Of a stretch of 64,000 nt of DNA, positions 1 through 9,741 are shown piece after piece. Within the stretch, counting starts at the first letter, position 1. The number at the start of each line of letters is the position of its first letter. The translations under genes and the position numbers were made by a program. The stretch comes from Beutenbergia cavernae DSM 12333 (GTDB lineage Bacteria; Actinomycetota; Actinomycetes; Actinomycetales; Beutenbergiaceae), in NCBI RefSeq assembly GCF_000023105.1, contig NC_012669.1, positions 372,001 to 436,000 on the forward strand. Reading direction: 5' to 3'. The notes beneath the pieces are model-generated. The model ran no database searches. It worked only from the letters and a program-made list of their open reading frames with translations, and was not told where the DNA came from.

Positions 1-128
1 CGTGATGCGGCCACGCGGCGCTGGACGGCTCGGCACGGGCGGGGTTCAGCAGTGCGGTGGTTCGGCTGTACGGCGCGCGTTCCGCGCTCCGGGTGCCGAG
101 TCCGGTCGATCGCCATCGAGGCCTCGGC
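1..128. other. No gene seen at left window edge
   Basis: These bases follow the stop codon of the DUF222/HNH gene. The short open frames crossing them look like high-GC shadows, and I see no domain or clear signal. A neighbouring gene could begin outside the window. Confidence 0.4.
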
Positions 129-2102
129 CTACTGGCGTCGTGGCGGCAGGGGCGGACGGTGGTAGGTGTTGCGCACCGGGCGACGCCCGGCCCCGCGGCT
201 CGGACTGGAATTCGGCTCGTGGAACTGCGGGACTCCGGACGCGGTTGTCACGCGGCTGCGCCCGGCGTGGATGAGGTGATGGTGGTACGCGCAGAGCAGC
301 ACGCCGTCGTTGATGCTCGTGCCGCCTCCGCGCCACCACTCCACGACGTGGTGGCCTTCGCACCACGGGGCTGGGATGTGGCAGCCGGGGTAGGCGCAGC
401 CGCCGTCTCGGGCGATCAGTGCCCGGCGCTGGTGGGGCGGAAAGAGGCGGTGCGCGCGTCCGACGTCGAGGACCTGCCCGCGTGTGCCGAGCACGATCGG
501 GATGATGTCGGCGTCGCAGGCCAACTGGCGGACGTCACGGGCCCGGATCGGGCCGGTGTACGGAAGGTGGGCGGAGCCGAGCCCGCTCCGTAGCTCATCA
601 AGCGAGACGGTGACCATGACCTGCGTGGGCAGACCCCCGGTCTTGGGCAGCGCCCGCACGCGAAGTGCGGCACCGCACGCCGCGAGCAGGGCGTCCAGCC
701 GTAGCCTGGCGACGGAGCGGCGTTCGGGGGGAGCAGCGGTCGTTGCGGCCGTGGCGGTCATGCCCGCGTCGGAGCCCGCGGCGGCGTTGGGTGAGTCGCC
801 GCCCGGGCGCGTGCCGGTGCCCGCCGTTCCGCTCTGGGGCTCGTCGGCAGCAGTGGATCCGGTATCGGTGTCGGTGCGGGCGTTCTCGCAGGTGGTGTCC
901 TCGAACGTGCGCGGGTTGGTCGCTGTGGCGAACACGGTGTCGAGAAGCTCCCGCCCGACGTCGTCGACCAGGACGCGGAGGTGGTGCAGTCCGTGACGGC
1001 GTCCCATCTCCCACACGCCAGCGGCGGCGAGGTCCGGAACCATCGGCTCCGGGCCGTCCTGGTCGACCAGGTGGACGATCCGCTCGGCCAGGCGTCGGAC
1101 ACTGTCGGCGTCGACCTCCCGCGCCGCCGTCACGAGAATCTCCTCGGCACCGGTGAGCTGCTCGACCGCCTCCGCTCGGGCGCGCTCGCTCGCGGTCGCC
1201 CCGCCGTCCCCGTCGACGCCCTCCTCGCCACCGCCACCGTCCTCGTCGTGGTTCGCGACCGTGACGCCGATCGAGCGCCGGCGGCGGATAGCCTCGTCGA
1301 CCTGGTGGAGTCCGCGCAGGATGTGTCCGACGGCGTCCCGATCGCCCTCGCCGTCCGCGATCAGCGCACCGACTCGAGGAAACGCCGCCGGGAGCTCTGC
1401 CCCGGAGATCGCCACGCCCGGGAGAACGTCCCGCGCCGTGGCGACCCGCCGCCGCGCTTCGTAGCCGGACAGCCGAAGTCGCACCCGCAGGGCGTCCGCC
1501 GCACTGCGATAGGGCGACCGGTTCCGCGCGGCCCGACCCCGACGACCAGCGGTGGCTCCCGCGGCGGCCTGAGGGGCCGCGGCGCCCTGTCCTGCTGACG
1601 TCGCAGCGCTGCCTCGTTCCATGAGCCCGCCGTCCGACGTGTCCTCGGTGGCCGCCGTGTCGTCACGAGTCGTTCTACCGCTCGACGTGAGCCCGCCGTT
1701 CGACCGGAGCGAACCGTTTGTCATCGCGCCGCCGTCGCCATCGACGAGCCCGAGGTGTGCACGCTTGCCGAACGACAGGGGGTGGCCGTCGTCCGCGTCG
1801 CCGAGCCGAGTAGCGCCTGCTCCGGGGTCGCGCCCACGGTCGTGGACGTCGGCCACGGCGTGTGCTGCGACGAGCTGCAGGTGCCGGACTGCGCGCGCGA
1901 AGTCCTCGATCACGGCGGCGACGTCGAGTGCCTCATCCTCGCGCCACCCGCCCGACCCCGCACCCACCGCCGCGGTGACCGACCTCATCTGCGTTTTCAA
2001 GGTGGCGGTCATGCCGTCGAGTGCGCGTACGACGGCGACCGACGTCGCACCGGGATTCCCGCGGAATCCTGGTGACGAGTCACCTGCCATCGAAAAGGCC
2101 AT
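129..2102 (-). CDS. DUF222 / HNH endonuclease-domain protein (13E12-type family)
   Basis: A 657-residue protein of the actinobacterial DUF222-plus-HNH family (the mycobacterial 13E12 repeat proteins). The C-terminal quarter holds a clear HNH site: a CAYPGC pair of cysteines, then EGHHVVEW, then LCAYHHHLIH, giving the usual zinc and beta-beta-alpha metal ligands. The N-terminal half contains the helical DUF222 part broken by long Gly/Asp/Ala-rich low-complexity stretches. Such proteins are often present in many copies per genome and are predicted DNA nucleases, but their biological role is not established. The ATG at 2102 is chosen because a TTGTGA/TAGCGT promoter lies just upstream, giving a leaderless message. 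No partner gene is evident. Confidence 0.88.
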   Translation of the reverse strand: MAFSMAGDSSPGFRGNPGATSVAVVRALDGMTATLKTQMRSVTAAVGAGSGGWREDEALDVAAVIEDFARAVRHLQLVAAHAVADVHDRGRDPGAGATRLGDADDGHPLSFGKRAHLGLVDGDGGAMTNGSLRSNGGLTSSGRTTRDDTAATEDTSDGGLMERGSAATSAGQGAAAPQAAAGATAGRRGRAARNRSPYRSAADALRVRLRLSGYEARRRVATARDVLPGVAISGAELPAAFPRVGALIADGEGDRDAVGHILRGLHQVDEAIRRRRSIGVTVANHDEDGGGGEEGVDGDGGATASERARAEAVEQLTGAEEILVTAAREVDADSVRRLAERIVHLVDQDGPEPMVPDLAAAGVWEMGRRHGLHHLRVLVDDVGRELLDTVFATATNPRTFEDTTCENARTDTDTGSTAADEPQSGTAGTGTRPGGDSPNAAAGSDAGMTATAATTAAPPERRSVARLRLDALLAACGAALRVRALPKTGGLPTQVMVTVSLDELRSGLGSAHLPYTGPIRARDVRQLACDADIIPIVLGTRGQVLDVGRAHRLFPPHQRRALIARDGGCAYPGCHIPAPWCEGHHVVEWWRGGGTSINDGVLLCAYHHHLIHAGRSRVTTASGVPQFHEPNSSPSRGAGRRPVRNTYHRPPLPPRRQ

Positions 2103-2138
2103 GCAGCAGACGCTAATTCATCGAACACACGTTCACAA
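2103..2138 (-). promoter_or_regulatory. Leaderless promoter of the DUF222/HNH gene
   Basis: Reading the minus strand, TTGTGA (2138-2133) and TAGCGT (2115-2110) are separated by 17 bp, and the ATG starts 7 bases after the -10 box. No Shine-Dalgarno sequence is present, so transcription probably starts at or next to the start codon. Assigned by inspection only. Confidence 0.45.
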
Positions 2139-2432
2139 GAGGTGGCGTCGAGTTCTCCTGTCAGCGAACGCCCATCCACAGGAAATGCACAGGAGGGTCG
2201 ACGCCCCCTCGGGTTTGGGAGCCTGGGGACAAGTCGTCAATAGGTGTCTCGAGTGACTGGTGATCAGCGTCGGTGCGCGTCGGTAGGGTCCCCGCACGCG
2301 CTGCGAGCGGGGGCCGCTCCGCGCATCGAGGAGGCGGCCGACCATGTGTCCCTCGGATCGGCCGGTGTCGAGAGTGGTGACGCGTGGCCGGCGGTGCGCG
2401 GGCGTCGTCGGTGTCCACGGGCACAGAGTTCC
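2139..2432. other. Gene-free intergenic stretch
   Basis: Between the divergent DUF222/HNH and GNAT genes. I see no convincing coding frame, RNA gene or dyad. Open frames here lack start signals and family resemblance. The right end runs into a short tandem repeat. Confidence 0.4.
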
Positions 2433-2545
2433 GGGGTGGGGCGTGGGTGTCTGGCCCGGCGGTGCTCGGGGTTTGGGTGTGGGTGTCTGGCCCGGCGGTG
2501 CTCGGGGTGGGGTGTGGGTCTCTGGCACGGCGGAGCCCGAGGCGC
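2433..2545. repeat. Three-copy 35/36-bp tandem repeat
   Basis: A GT-rich unit beginning GTGGGTGTCTGGC starts at 2443, 2479 and 2514, giving spacings of 36 and 35 bp. Copies one and two are nearly identical over 30 bp and the third has diverged. The array ends about 20 bp before the -10 box of the GNAT gene, so copy number could affect its promoter. There are no spacers, so it is not a CRISPR. Confidence 0.7.
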
Positions 2546-2575
2546 GTTGTCGGTGCTCGCCGTTAGCCTCCACGC

Positions 2576-3046
2576 ATGAGCCACCTACGCCTCCACGAAG
2601 TGACCGATCAAAACCTGCGAGCGCTCACTGATTTCCAGCTGAAGCCCGGTCAGGAGCGCTTTGTGGCCCCGGTGGTGCTCTCGATCGCCGAGGCGTACGT
2701 GACACCGACGGCGTGGCCGCGGGCCATCCTCGAGCAGGACAAGATTGTGGGTTTCGTCATGGCCAACTTCGATCCTGACAACGAGATCGAGGCCTTTCGC
2801 TGCGGGATATGGCGGCTGAACATCGCCGCCCACGCTCAGGGGCGAGGTGTGGGCCGCTTCGCAGTCGAGGAAGTCGCCAGCGAGGCGCGGAAACGGGGGC
2901 AGGACCGGATGACTGTTCTCTGGGCGGAAGGCGAGGGCGGACCGGAGAGCTTCTACCTGCGCTGCGGGTTCGAGCCGACCGGGGAGCGGATCTTCGACCA
3001 GACTCTCGGGGTGCGCACCACCGCCGCGTCGGCGCCGCGCACCTGA
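2576..3046 (+). CDS. GNAT-family N-acetyltransferase
   Basis: A 156-residue single-domain GNAT enzyme transferring an acyl group from acyl-CoA to an amine; the substrate is unknown. The acetyl-CoA pyrophosphate loop is visible as AQGRGVGRFAVEEV (the Q/R-x-x-G-x-G/A motif), preceded by the beta-4 strand LNIAAHA and followed by SFYLRCGFEPTGE, the typical C-terminal Y-x-x-x-GF segment. The SpeG/PaiA-like group is possible because of its FVMANFDPDNE segment. The ATG lies 6 bases after TAGCCT (2564-2569) with no ribosome-binding site, so the message is probably leaderless. The stop codon sits in the first degenerate copy of the downstream tandem repeat. Confidence 0.88.
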   Translation: MSHLRLHEVTDQNLRALTDFQLKPGQERFVAPVVLSIAEAYVTPTAWPRAILEQDKIVGFVMANFDPDNEIEAFRCGIWRLNIAAHAQGRGVGRFAVEEVASEARKRGQDRMTVLWAEGEGGPESFYLRCGFEPTGERIFDQTLGVRTTAASAPRT

Positions 3047-3053
3047 ACACCGC

Positions 3054-3296
3054 GTACCTGAACACGGGGGCCGCCGCCTCGGCATCGCGGTAGGTGAACA
3101 CGGGGGGCCGCCGTGTGGGCATCGCGGTAGGTGAACACGGGGGGCCGCCGTGTGGGCATCGCGGTAGGTGAACATGGGGGCCGCCGTGTGGGCATCGCGG
3201 TAGGTGAACATGGGGGCCGCCGTGTGGGCATCGCGGTAGGTGAACATGGGGGCCGCCGTGTGGGCATCGCGGTAGGTGAACACCGGGGCCGCCGCG
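3054..3296. repeat. 36/37-bp tandem repeat array between convergent genes
   Basis: Five complete units start with GTAGGTGAAC at 3090, 3127, 3164, 3200 and 3236 (spacings 37, 37, 36, 36), with a degenerate unit before them and a truncated one from 3272. Each unit contains ACACGG (or ACATGG) followed by CCGTGT, able to form a small GC hairpin. The array fills the junction between the GNAT gene and the end of the nine-gene operon, so it may act as a set of weak bidirectional terminators. Because 36 is divisible by three, the minus strand reads as an open 12-residue repeat; I regard this as incidental. Confidence 0.85.
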
Positions 3297-3370
3297 AAGT
3301 GCGCCCGCCTCCCGACCCGCGGATCCCGACCGGCGTCCCCTCGGCCGCCAGCCGCTCGTCGGCACGCTCT

Positions 3371-4417
3371 TCAGCTCGGCAGGAGGCCTGCCTGCGCCCA
3401 GCTCGACCCGTCGAAGCCCACCCCCACCCCGATCGGCACGATGCGGCGGCGCGCCGCCGCCGTCGTCGTCGTCGCCCGCTCCGCACCCAGCAACGCGGCG
3501 AGGAGGGCGCGCGCCGCGGCGTCGTCGGTCGTCGCGGACAGGCGCCGCACAGCGTCGTCGTCGTCGGCGAACACCGCACCTGCGGGCGCGAACCAGGTGA
3601 TGGCCACCGGGACGGTACGCCCGCCGGGGCTCGGGCTCTCGCCGGGGCTGGGGCTCTCGCCGGGGCTGGGGCTCCCCCCGGGACCGGGAGCGAACGCGAC
3701 GCTGAGCCCGCACGGCCTGGGCAGCGCCTCGGACCGCAGGAGCTCACGAACACGTGCGCGCAAGAGGCCGTCCGAACCGAGCGTCGACCGCTCGAACGCC
3801 AGGAGGTCCACCTCCTCCGCGCGCTCGGCACGTGCGTACCACTCGGTGGTGCCGTCGTCGGCGACACCGGCCATGCGCCACGTCAGCCCCCACGAGCGGA
3901 ACACGGGATGGGCCGCGGGGTCTGGCAGCCGGGCGCCGTCGGGCACCTCGGCGTACACCTTCGCTCCATCACGTCCGTCCTCGGCGTGGCGCCCGGCGAG
4001 CCACGCCCCGTACCGCAGCGGCCGCCCGTGCTGCGCCTGCGCAAGCGACTGCGTGTCGACGCCGGCCCACGTCCCCGCGAGCGTGAGCCGCTGGGCCGTC
4101 GGCGTCTCCGGCGGGGCGACCTCCGCCGTCCAGCGCAACGACGCATCGCGCCCGGTCCAGGCCAGCTCGACCGGCGCCCCGCTCGTCGTCAGCCGGGAGA
4201 AGCGACCGGCGATCTCGGGCCACGTCGACCGCGCGACGCCGTCGAGCAGAGCGGCCAGCGCCAGGCGCGCCCGCGTCGCCGCCGCCGGCACCACTGCCGC
4301 CGCCCGTTCCAGGGTGCGTTCCACGGCGTCGACGACGTCGGCTGTGGAGCTCGCGGCAGCGGCAGCACTCACGGCGGCGGTCCTCTCGTCGGTCCCGATG
4401 GTCGGCGCGTCCCTCAC
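3371..4417 (-). CDS. Uncharacterised protein, last gene of the nine-gene operon
   Basis: A 348-residue protein of no family I recognise. It has an alanine-rich helical N-terminus (about residues 10-75), a middle part rich in Trp and beta-strand patterns, and a Pro/Ser/Gly linker with three near-identical SPSPGE-type units at about residues 247-265. The C-terminal part ends in [16 protein letters not shown]. There is no signal peptide, membrane helix or catalytic motif. The GTG start overlaps the stop of the preceding gene by 4 bp (GTGA, 4414-4417), so it is translationally coupled and is the 3' gene of the operon. Real coding capacity is supported by this coupling and by the long frame. Function unknown. 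Confidence 0.75.
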   Translation of the reverse strand: MRDAPTIGTDERTAAVSAAAAASSTADVVDAVERTLERAAAVVPAAATRARLALAALLDGVARSTWPEIAGRFSRLTTSGAPVELAWTGRDASLRWTAEVAPPETPTAQRLTLAGTWAGVDTQSLAQAQHGRPLRYGAWLAGRHAEDGRDGAKVYAEVPDGARLPDPAAHPVFRSWGLTWRMAGVADDGTTEWYARAERAEEVDLLAFERSTLGSDGLLRARVRELLRSEALPRPCGLSVAFAPGPGGSPSPGESPSPGESPSPGGRTVPVAITWFAPAGAVFADDDDAVRRLSATTDDAAARALLAALLGAERATTTTAAARRRIVPIGVGVGFDGSSWAQAGLLPS

Positions 4418-7404
4418 CGGATCGGCACGAGAATCTCCGTGGACTCGACGAACGCCCGCTGGTCGAAGAGCCCCGGCCCGGAGAACGTGAACCGGTGCCG
4501 ATACGTGCGGAGGTCGCCGTCGCGCAGCGCGATCCGGATGCGCACCGGCTCGACCTGCGTGCCGGGGATCTCCCGCCGCACCTCGCGCACGTAGGAGTTC
4601 GCGTCGTCGCGGTACTCGAGGTCGATGAACACGGTGGCGACAGCCGCCGCGTCGAACTGCGGCACGAACACCACCTCGAGCGCGCTCTCCAGGAGGTCGT
4701 GCACCACGACGACGTCGTCGACCGCCTCGGCCGGCGGCGCCGTCTCGCTCGTGCCGTCGGTCAGGTTCTGCGTCACGGTGAACGTCACGCCGCGCCCGTC
4801 AGGGCCGGGAAGCGCCCCGCGGATCCGGAACGTCTGCGGTCCAGAGTCCTTCGTGAGCGTGAGCAGTCCACGCGGCTCCGGGTCGGCATACCCATGGGCC
4901 TCGAGGCGGATGTCGAGCGACGCGACGGTCTCCCAGTCGACGACTCCCGGCTCGAACCTGATCTCGCGGAACTCCACGTGCTCGAACGGGTTGAGCACGA
5001 GGTCCCGCTTGACCGTGTCGGCCTCGACGACCTCGTAGTGGGCGGCGTCCGCCTCCCAGCCCGCCTGCGGCGCGAAGTCGAAGCGGATCGTGGCGTCGTA
5101 GTCGAGGTCGCGCGTGGAGTTGAGGAAGAACGTGGCGGTCTTCGGCGCGGCGTCCTGCGGCGTGAACGTCAGCTCGTGGTGCTTGTGATCCGCCGGCACG
5201 GCAGGGTCGCCGTAGTCGATCGCGATGTGCGCACGGGACAGCCCGATCGGCGCGAAGTCCGTGGCCGTGCTGGCCGTGATCGTCATCTCGCGGAAGAACG
5301 GGTCGTCGAGGTCGATCTCCTTGAAGAGCACGTCGTCGCCGGCGAGGTCCTTGATGAGCAGCCCGAGGAAACCCTGCGGGGCGAAGACCCGCCGGACCGC
5401 CTCCGCGCGCTGGTACTTCACCGTGAGCTTCTTGCGCTCCTCCTGGCGCACGAACTTGAGCTTGAACGCGACGGCCGTGGGGAGCTCGAGCGGCTTCGCG
5501 CCGCCGCCGGTTCCCGTTCCGGTGCCTGTCCCGGTGCCCGTGCCGGTGCCGGTTCCGGTGCCCGTGCCAGTCCCGGTCCCGGTCCCGGTGCCGGTTCCGG
5601 TCCCCGTGCCAGTCCCAGTCCCAGTCCCGGTCCCGCCGGTCGACGCCGCTCGCGCGATCGTCCCGCTCCACGTCCGCGCCGCCCCAGGCACCTGCGCGGT
5701 GACGTGCACGACACGGTTGTCCGGGTCGCCGCCCATCGGGGAGTGCGTGCCCGGCCGCGTGCTGGCGGGCGTGTCACCCCGCGCGGCCTCCGCCGCGATC
5801 GTGCCGCCGGCGGACGTGACGACGGCGTGCGCGACGGCGAGCCGGCGTTCCGAGAGCTGCTGGTTGTACCGCGTGCGCTGCGTGTCGTCGGAGACGGCGG
5901 GGGAGTGCTCGTGGCTGGCGTGCGCGGACAGGCGCACGCTCTTCGTGCCGGGCAGGGCGAGGATCCAGGCGCGCAGGCGGTCCGCGCCCCGCTCCGGTCC
6001 CGTCCACGCGCCGTCGCCCTCGATCCGCAGCGTCCCCGACGCATCCTGGTACCGCGGATCGGTCGTCGAGTTGGAGACGTACGAGCGGAACTCCGTGCTC
6101 GGCGGCTGCACGGCCCAGCCGTTCCGCGCGGGCTTGTCGAAGTCGAAGAACAGACCGAAGACCTGCTCCGTCGCCGTGCCCGGCCACTCGACCGTGATCG
6201 GGTGCGACGACGCGGCGGCCACGTCGATCACCACGGCACCTCCCGCGCCCGGCGTCACCGCCTTCCCGTCAACGGTGACCTTCGCCCCCGCCCCGGTCAC
6301 CGTCACCGTCTCGGACGTGCCGGTGGCGGACGGCTGGTGCGTGACCGCCAGCCCGGCGGGAAGAGGATTCGGCGACGACGCCGTCGTCGTCAGCGTGGCG
6401 CGTTGCAGGACCGGCGCCGTCGTCCCCCCGGCAGGCGGAGTCCCACCGGCAGGCGGAGTCCCCCCGGCGGGCGGGGTGCCGCCGGCGGGGGGAGTCCCAC
6501 CGGCCGGAGGCGTCGCGGGCGGTGTGGCAGGTGGGGTGGCCGGCGGCGTCGGGATCGTGGCCGAGGCACCCGACGTCGCGAGCTGCCCCGGAACGAGGGT
6601 CGGCTCGAACCACTTCGCGAGCAGGTCGTTCTTGAAGAACTCGAGCGCCCACTTCTCCTGCTCGACCTCGTCCGCCTCGCCGGTGAAGTTGACCACCTTG
6701 ATCGTGATCGCTCCCTCCTGCACGAGCGACTCGAATGCGGCGTCGATGCCCGCCTTCACGAACTTGTACTGCGCCTCGATGCTCGCGCTGAAGTGGTTGA
6801 AGATCCGCTCGAAGTCGGCCGTGATCTCGACGTCGAGCGCCGGCCGCATCGCCAGGTAGTTCATCGTGTAGACGACGCCGATGGGCGCCATCCCGTCCGT
6901 CATCGCCTCGCGCACGATCGTCGCCCCGGCCTGTGTGAGCTTGAGGCTGAACGCGGCGACGTTGCGGTGGTCCATCGACGGCACCGTGGCCCCGAGGATC
7001 GACTCGACCGCGCGGAACGTGCCGGGCCCACCGTCGGGCGCCTCCGTCCCGCCGCTCCCCTGCAGGTCCAGCGCGATGCACTGCACGGTGCCGCCGTCGA
7101 ACGGCGGCTGGGCGAGGATCGGCGTCGCTGTCACCCCGGGCTCGCTCGCGACACGGGCGCGGATGCGGGACTCGGCGTTCGGGGCGAGCGTCAGCACGCT
7201 CTCGAACATCACGAACCCGCCTCCCTCCAGTCCCGTGCCGGCCTCCGCCGGCTTGAACGCCATGAACTGGAACGCGGGCCGGCTCCCGTCCGCGGTCTCC
7301 CCGATCGCCACGTGCGGCGGGAGGTACCAGAAGCGGTTCGGGTCGGCGTGGTCGCGGTACACCGTCATGTCGTCGACGGTGATGGGCTGGGAGAGGCTCA
7401 ACAT
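4414..7404 (-). CDS. Large beta-rich operon protein with embedded OmpA-like domain (paralogue 3)
   Basis: A 996-residue protein. The N-terminal region (about 1-270) is shared with the next two upstream genes: an opening with [15 protein letters not shown], a [11 protein letters not shown] strand, NVAAFSLKL and [16 protein letters not shown] near residue 181. Next come a TPPAGG-type linker (about 285-328) and an OmpA-like domain (about 470-568) marked by [24 protein letters not shown] and [10 protein letters not shown] Gly-Thr repeat linker of about 45 residues (588-633) precedes a second shared module with APQGFLGLL (near 676) and IDLDDPFF, then a chain of beta-sandwich-like repeats. No signal peptide or membrane helix is seen. 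ATG with an AGGA ribosome-binding site. The OmpA-like part suggests binding to cell wall or to a repeating surface; this is inference. Confidence 0.8.
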   Translation of the reverse strand: MLSLSQPITVDDMTVYRDHADPNRFWYLPPHVAIGETADGSRPAFQFMAFKPAEAGTGLEGGGFVMFESVLTLAPNAESRIRARVASEPGVTATPILAQPPFDGGTVQCIALDLQGSGGTEAPDGGPGTFRAVESILGATVPSMDHRNVAAFSLKLTQAGATIVREAMTDGMAPIGVVYTMNYLAMRPALDVEITADFERIFNHFSASIEAQYKFVKAGIDAAFESLVQEGAITIKVVNFTGEADEVEQEKWALEFFKNDLLAKWFEPTLVPGQLATSGASATIPTPPATPPATPPATPPAGGTPPAGGTPPAGGTPPAGGTPPAGGTTAPVLQRATLTTTASSPNPLPAGLAVTHQPSATGTSETVTVTGAGAKVTVDGKAVTPGAGGAVVIDVAAASSHPITVEWPGTATEQVFGLFFDFDKPARNGWAVQPPSTEFRSYVSNSTTDPRYQDASGTLRIEGDGAWTGPERGADRLRAWILALPGTKSVRLSAHASHEHSPAVSDDTQRTRYNQQLSERRLAVAHAVVTSAGGTIAAEAARGDTPASTRPGTHSPMGGDPDNRVVHVTAQVPGAARTWSGTIARAASTGGTGTGTGTGTGTGTGTGTGTGTGTGTGTGTGTGTGTGTGTGTGGGAKPLELPTAVAFKLKFVRQEERKKLTVKYQRAEAVRRVFAPQGFLGLLIKDLAGDDVLFKEIDLDDPFFREMTITASTATDFAPIGLSRAHIAIDYGDPAVPADHKHHELTFTPQDAAPKTATFFLNSTRDLDYDATIRFDFAPQAGWEADAAHYEVVEADTVKRDLVLNPFEHVEFREIRFEPGVVDWETVASLDIRLEAHGYADPEPRGLLTLTKDSGPQTFRIRGALPGPDGRGVTFTVTQNLTDGTSETAPPAEAVDDVVVVHDLLESALEVVFVPQFDAAAVATVFIDLEYRDDANSYVREVRREIPGTQVEPVRIRIALRDGDLRTYRHRFTFSGPGLFDQRAFVESTEILVPIR
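5509..5635 (-). repeat. Gly-Thr (GGNACN)n coding microsatellite
   Basis: Inside the 996-residue protein, roughly twenty imperfect 6-bp units encode alternating Gly-Thr. On the plus strand they read as CCGGTG/CCGGTC variants. Synonymous variation between units shows it is not a very recent expansion. It probably encodes a flexible linker and may vary in length between strains. Confidence 0.85.
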
Positions 7405-7432
7405 GGCGGTGTCCTGACAGTGTGGTCGGGTG

Positions 7433-9712
7433 TCACGGAGTCGTGACGACGAGGTCGAGAGCGGAGGCGGGCTGCCACTCCACGACGCGGGAGAGCCCGT
7501 TCTCGAACAGGAACGTCGAGCGGTACTCGTAGGAGTCGCGGGCGGCGTCGACGTAGTCGTACTCGAAGGCGGCCTCCGCGGTGGCGGCGTCGAGGATCAC
7601 CGTGTCGGCGAAGCTGAGCCCCGCGAGCAGGTCCTCGAACCGGAGCTCGACGGTGACCTTGCGCATCTTCCGGTCGAGGAAGTCCCGGGGACGGTGCACC
7701 CGCACCGCCCGGCGTCCCTTCATCTCCGGGGCCAGCACGATGCGCCGCTCGGCCGTGACGGACTCCGGGAGCGTCACGGTGCGCCCGTCGGCGTACTGGA
7801 ACGTCACCGTGTAGAACACGTCCCGCTTCGTGGGGTCGCGCAGGTCGACGGAGAACTTCTGCGGCGCCGCGCCCTGCTGGAACGTGAACGAGTCCTCGAG
7901 CACCAGCCCGGCGTCCGCGTCCACGTACCGCAGGTCGACGAACGCCGCGGCGAGCTCGGTCCAGACGACGGGCGGCACGACCTCGAGCACCCGCTTCGAC
8001 GGGAACGGGTCGCGGACCGTGACGCCCTCCTCGTCCACGGTGCGCCAGTCCAGCTCGACGTCGCGATGGTCCAGCGCGCGGTACACGAGGCGGACGTCGA
8101 ACGCGCGCCGAGACCGGTCGAGCTGGAACATCATCCAGGTCGACTCGAGGGCGTCGGCCGTCAGCCGCACGGTGTCGCGCTGGCTGATGGCGTTGGCCTC
8201 GTCCGTGTAGCGCAGCTCGACCTCCACGGAGGAGTACGTGGTCCACGGCACGTTCTCGGCACGCAGCGGGATCGGCTTGAACGTGAACAGGTCGACCTCG
8301 GGCGTGATCGGGATCGCGTTCTCGTGCACGGTCTCCACGGGTGACGTCAGCTGGCCGGGGCGCTCGGTCGTGTCGGCGTTCTTCAGGAGCACGTCGTACG
8401 TGACGTCGACGCCGGTCACCAGCGCGCCCGCCGGGTCGAGCTGGTTCGCCCAGTCGAACTCGGTGCTCCACGCTCCCGGCGTGAGGAACGCGTTCTTCGT
8501 GAGTCCGCCGTACGTGGCCCGCACGTTGATCGACGCGATCTCGTCGACGGCGAGGCCGGGCTGGTACGTCGCCGTCAGGCGTCGCCGCTCGAACCACGGG
8601 TCGTCGAGTGGGATGCGCTTGACGAACGTCTCGCGTGGCAACCCGCTGGCCGCGATCAGCGACAGCAGCTGCCCGAGGTGGCCCTGCGGGTGGATCGTGC
8701 GCTGGATCGTCACCCGCTCGGAGAAGTTGACGTCGAGCTTCTTGCGGTCGATCCGGGTGTAGTCGGTCTTCTTGTAGGAGAACGTCGCAGCGGTGGTGGC
8801 CGGGCCCCCGGCGGCCGCCGACGCGCCCTTGGCCGCGAGCCCGCCGATGACGTTGAGGGCGCGCTCCCAGTCCGGTGTCTTCTCCGGCGTCCACGGCGGG
8901 ATCGACGGCGTGAAGAACGCGTCAGTGATCATCTGCCGCACCTGCGCGACGGCGAGGTCGCGCCGTTCGAGGATGCCCTCGTGCTCCTCGCCCTCGGGCA
9001 CGAACGTGTCGGCCGAGAACACGATCGCTCGCGACTCCACGAGCTCGTCCACCGCCGTCGAGATCTCCGTGGAGAAGAACATCACGCTCGCCCCGAACGT
9101 CTCGTCGAGGTGCTTCTGCACCCGGTCCCAGTCGATCGAGAGCGTGACGTTGTAGGCCGGGCGCAGCCCGAGGAACTCGAGCGAGTACGCCACCACGATC
9201 GGGAGGATCGCCCCGTCGAGGCAGGCCTCGACGGCCGTGAAGCCCGCCTTGTCGAGGTGCACCGAGAACGCCGCCTGGTTGACGCCGTACAGCGCGGGCG
9301 CCGTGTCGTTGTCGATCGACAGCACGAACCGCGGATGCCCCTCGATCACCTCCGTGGGGCGGTCCGACTCGCCGTCGAGCATCTGCATCCGCACCGTCCC
9401 GCCGACGAGCGGCACCGGCACCACGCGCGGGACGTCGTCGAGCCCCGCGGTGCGCTGGATCTCGCGCGCGATCCCGTCGAGCCGGTCGGTGGCGACGCCG
9501 AGGTTGCAGTCGAGGTTGAGGAAGCCGCCCGAGCCCTCGACCCCGGTGTACGCGAAGAGCAGCACGCTCGGCACGTCGGTGCCGCTGCCCTCGTCGCGCA
9601 CCGTGGTGATGTGCGGCGCGGTGGGCAGGTAGTACCACTGCAGCGGGTCGGCGTGGTCGGGGAACACCGAGATGTCGTCGATGACCTGGCTGCGGCTGTC
9701 GAGCAGGAGCAT
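7433..9712 (-). CDS. Large beta-rich operon protein (paralogue 2)
   Basis: A 759-residue protein paralogous to its two neighbours. It opens with [20 protein letters not shown] and a [10 protein letters not shown] strand, continues with NQAAFSVHL and [16 protein letters not shown] near residue 180, and has [12 protein letters not shown] near 342 followed by IPLDDPWF. The rest is about four repeats of roughly 90 residues with strand patterns of the type VEVELRYTD...V and [13 protein letters not shown], typical of an Ig/FN3-like sandwich. There is no signal peptide, membrane segment or enzyme motif. The ATG at 9712 is preceded by AAAGGA eight bases upstream. The frame stays open far beyond this point, but that part overlaps the next gene and has no homologous start. 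Function unknown. Confidence 0.82.
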   Translation of the reverse strand: MLLLDSRSQVIDDISVFPDHADPLQWYYLPTAPHITTVRDEGSGTDVPSVLLFAYTGVEGSGGFLNLDCNLGVATDRLDGIAREIQRTAGLDDVPRVVPVPLVGGTVRMQMLDGESDRPTEVIEGHPRFVLSIDNDTAPALYGVNQAAFSVHLDKAGFTAVEACLDGAILPIVVAYSLEFLGLRPAYNVTLSIDWDRVQKHLDETFGASVMFFSTEISTAVDELVESRAIVFSADTFVPEGEEHEGILERRDLAVAQVRQMITDAFFTPSIPPWTPEKTPDWERALNVIGGLAAKGASAAAGGPATTAATFSYKKTDYTRIDRKKLDVNFSERVTIQRTIHPQGHLGQLLSLIAASGLPRETFVKRIPLDDPWFERRRLTATYQPGLAVDEIASINVRATYGGLTKNAFLTPGAWSTEFDWANQLDPAGALVTGVDVTYDVLLKNADTTERPGQLTSPVETVHENAIPITPEVDLFTFKPIPLRAENVPWTTYSSVEVELRYTDEANAISQRDTVRLTADALESTWMMFQLDRSRRAFDVRLVYRALDHRDVELDWRTVDEEGVTVRDPFPSKRVLEVVPPVVWTELAAAFVDLRYVDADAGLVLEDSFTFQQGAAPQKFSVDLRDPTKRDVFYTVTFQYADGRTVTLPESVTAERRIVLAPEMKGRRAVRVHRPRDFLDRKMRKVTVELRFEDLLAGLSFADTVILDAATAEAAFEYDYVDAARDSYEYRSTFLFENGLSRVVEWQPASALDLVVTTP

Positions 9713-9741
9713 GGCGGGTCCTTTCGCCTCGTGCCGGCGAC

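Noticed and set aside
2585-3283. Minus-strand frame encoding repeated MFTYRDAHTAAP
   Set aside because: It exists because the repeat length of 36 is divisible by three. It runs antisense through the GNAT gene, breaks frame at the 37-bp units and has no ribosome-binding site.
3054-3296. CRISPR array
   Set aside because: Units follow each other directly without unique spacers and no cas genes are present.
4495-7446. Long plus-strand frame of about 980 residues
   Set aside because: It is antisense to the 996-residue operon gene, rich in Arg/Gly/Pro as expected for a shadow frame in very GC-rich DNA, and shows no domain.
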